64,000 bases of DNA, from the NCBI RefSeq assembly GCF_900188005.1, contig NZ_FZNR01000004.1:62001-126000 (forward strand). Reading direction: 5' to 3'. Made by a program: the position numbers and the translations under genes. Below, piece after piece: positions 62,618 to 64,000 of this stretch. The notes beneath the pieces are model-generated. The model was given only the letters and a program-made list of their open reading frames with translations, was not told the DNA's origin and did no database searches. The stretch comes from Actinoplanes regularis (lineage in GTDB: Bacteria > Actinomycetota > Actinomycetes > Mycobacteriales > Micromonosporaceae). The first letter of the stretch is position 1; each line of letters opens with the position of its first letter.

Positions 62618-62692
62618 GATCGGCGTCCGCCGTGCTGTCGCCATCGACCCCTGCCGGTGGAAAGTCACATGCCGCCAAACATGAAGATCTGT

Positions 62693-62698
62693 TAGGTT
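62693..62698 (+). promoter_or_regulatory. -10 box TAGGTT upstream of the lipoprotein gene
   Basis: TAGGTT lies 34 nt before GTG 62733, which has an AAGGA ribosome site. Confidence 0.45.
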
Positions 62699-62732
62699 CT
62701 CCCCGCAAAATTCGCTGAATGTAAGGAACGCA

Positions 62733-63206
62733 GTGCGAAACATTTACGGGGTAGTCCTTTCGTCCGCTCTGGCCCTCGCGGCGCTCACCGCCTGTGATCC
62801 GGCCTCCGAACCCGCGGCCGCGCCCGCTCCGAAGGTGGGTGCGGGCTCCGCGGCCGTCCCCACCGCGACCTCCGCGGCGGCCCCCGCCATGGACGCCACC
62901 ACCAAGAAGGCCTGCGGCGAGCTGCTCAACGCCGTCGCTGAGACCGCCAAGAACGCCGCCGACGCCGAGAAGATCGGCCCGCCGGTCGGCTACGTCGCGG
63001 TCTCGACCCAGTACATCGCCGGCTCCGCCGCCATGAGCGCCTACTCGATCGGCGCCAACGAGACGGTGGCCGCGGCGGCGGACAAGGTGAACGCGGCCAT
63101 GGAGGATCTGGACAAGGCCTGGAACGCGAACCCCAAGAAGGCGCCGAGCAAGGCCGACCTGGACGCCGCGGTCAAGGAGCTCAAGGCCGCCTGCGCAGCC
63201 GGCTGA
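62733..63206 (+). CDS. Small Ala-rich lipoprotein
   Basis: A 157-residue lipoprotein precursor. The lipobox is LTAC with Cys21; a Pro/Ala linker follows. Residues 55-155 are helical with three Cys-independent amphipathic segments and two Cys (CGELLNAV and KAACAAG) that could form a disulphide. It resembles small helical surface proteins but no family was recognised. GTG 62733 follows AAGGA. A strong hairpin comes 6 nt after the stop. Confidence 0.75.
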   Translation: MRNIYGVVLSSALALAALTACDPASEPAAAPAPKVGAGSAAVPTATSAAAPAMDATTKKACGELLNAVAETAKNAADAEKIGPPVGYVAVSTQYIAGSAAMSAYSIGANETVAAAADKVNAAMEDLDKAWNANPKKAPSKADLDAAVKELKAACAAG

Positions 63207-63212
63207 TCCGGC

Positions 63213-63241
63213 CCCGGCGGCCCTCGCCCGGGGCCGCCGGG
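63213..63241 (+). terminator. Hairpin after the lipoprotein gene
   Basis: An 11-bp stem CCCGGCGGCCC with a 7-nt loop starts 6 nt after the stop codon. Beyond it, CGCTTCGGTGTCTCGC occurs twice about 54 bp apart (63244 and 63298). Confidence 0.6.
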
Positions 63242-63386
63242 CCCGCTTCGGTGTCTCGCCGGAGTTGGCGCTGTAACCGAAGACCGGAGACCCGTTCCGC
63301 TTCGGTGTCTCGCTGTAGTCGGTGTCACCGCCCGAAAACCGGGGGAGGTGGGAGACCCACTCCGGCGGGGAGGGCAGAATCGGGGC

Positions 63387-64000
63387 ATGCGACGGGCACG
63401 GGTGGATCACGGTGTGGTCAGCGGAACGTTCAGCCTCGACGGGCAGACCTTCGACGTCGACAACAACATCTGGGTGGTCGGCGACGACTCCGAGTGCGTG
63501 GTGATCGACGCACCGCACGACGTGGACGCGATCCTGGCGGTCGTCGGCGATCGCCGGGTCACCGCGATCGTCTGCACCCACGCACACGACGACCACGTCC
63601 GGGTCGCGCCGGCGCTGCGGGAGCGGACCGGGGCGCCGATCCTGCTGCACCCGGCCGAGTCGCCGCTCTGGGAACTCACCCACGGCACGGGCATCACCTG
63701 GGACAAGGACCTCTCCGGCGGCGACCGGATCGAGGTGGCCGGCACCATCCTGACCGTCCTGCACACCCCGGGTCACGCCCCCGGCGCGGTCTGCCTCCAC
63801 GCCCCCGACCTCGGCTGTGTCTTCACCGGGGACACCCTGTTCCAAGGCGGCCCCGGTGCGACCGGCCGCTCCTACTCCGACGCCGACCTGATCGTCGCGT
63901 CGATCCGCGCCGAGCTGTTCGCGCTCCCCGGCGAGACGATCGTCCACACCGGCCACGGCGACGACACCACGATCGAGGCGGAGCGCGGCGCCCTCGGCGC
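63387..64000 (+). CDS. MBL-fold metallo-hydrolase (partial, runs off the window)
   Basis: At least 204 residues with no stop before the window end. The metal motif is THAHDDH (HxHxDH), with a second His in HTPGHAPGAV and Asp in VFTGDTLF, then HTGHGDD; these are the binuclear-zinc ligands of glyoxalase II-like hydrolases. It is likely a thioester or mycothiol-conjugate hydrolase, close to Mtb Rv0634c-type proteins. ATG 63387 lies 6 nt after a weak -10 (CAGAAT), so leaderless transcription is possible. Confidence 0.88.
   Translation, partial: MRRARVDHGVVSGTFSLDGQTFDVDNNIWVVGDDSECVVIDAPHDVDAILAVVGDRRVTAIVCTHAHDDHVRVAPALRERTGAPILLHPAESPLWELTHGTGITWDKDLSGGDRIEVAGTILTVLHTPGHAPGAVCLHAPDLGCVFTGDTLFQGGPGATGRSYSDADLIVASIRAELFALPGETIVHTGHGDDTTIEAERGALG

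Overview
The window is high-GC DNA with strong GC3 bias, many GTG and TTG starts, and a complete Pup-proteasome locus. This points to an actinobacterium, most likely Micromonosporaceae (Actinoplanes-like). The family assignment is an inference from gene content and order, not from a search.

Region 1 (about 0-27.6 kb) is a conserved chromosomal core whose order resembles the mycobacterial Rv2119-Rv2092c interval. It holds a RecB-type nuclease, an M50 protease, trmI, a small ferredoxin, the proteasomal ATPase arc/mpa, dop, pup, prcB, prcA, pafA, pafB, pafC, tatA, tatC and the Ski2-like helicase helY. Arc, Dop, Pup, PrcBA and PafA form the pupylation/proteasome pathway. PafB and PafC are the WYL regulators of the DNA-damage response. 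An acyltransferase-3 gene sits between arc and dop, and a diguanylate cyclase and a DUF3866 gene sit between pafA and pafB. Hairpins after arc, dop, pup and prcA suggest the locus is read as several units. Pup ends in Gly-Gly-Glu, so it should not need deamidation.

Region 2 (27.7-40.6 kb) is accessory and regulatory. It has a STAS/ATPase pair, a TetR gene divergent from a SnoaL-like gene over two clear operators, a GH13 enzyme, a reductase plus desaturase pair of the Rv3230c/DesA3 type, a VOC protein, a TetR-acyl-CoA ligase operon, an inositol-phosphatase-like gene, an MFS exporter with a possible leader peptide, and a snapalysin-like secreted protease.

Region 3 (40.7-49.7 kb) is one tightly overlapping minus-strand operon: glnX, glnH, an unknown 397-aa protein, pknG, a PP2C phosphatase, a VWA protein and an FHA protein. 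Kinase, phosphatase and FHA protein all begin with paired four-Cys zinc ribbons. This looks like an extended amino-acid sensing and Ser/Thr phosphorylation module, and is the most interesting candidate system here.

Region 4 (49.9-64 kb) has an AMP-forming ligase, a degenerate EAL-HDOD protein, an ABC transporter divergent from a two-component system, a dead intradiol-dioxygenase-like protein, a DUF1028 protein, a MetE-like enzyme, a lipoprotein and a truncated metallo-beta-lactamase-fold gene. This end is rich in tandem repeats with periods of 17, about 64, 84 and 34 bp. Many genes across the window appear leaderless, with a TANNNT box 6-8 nt before the start codon. I saw no tRNA or rRNA genes, insertion sequences or CRISPR arrays.
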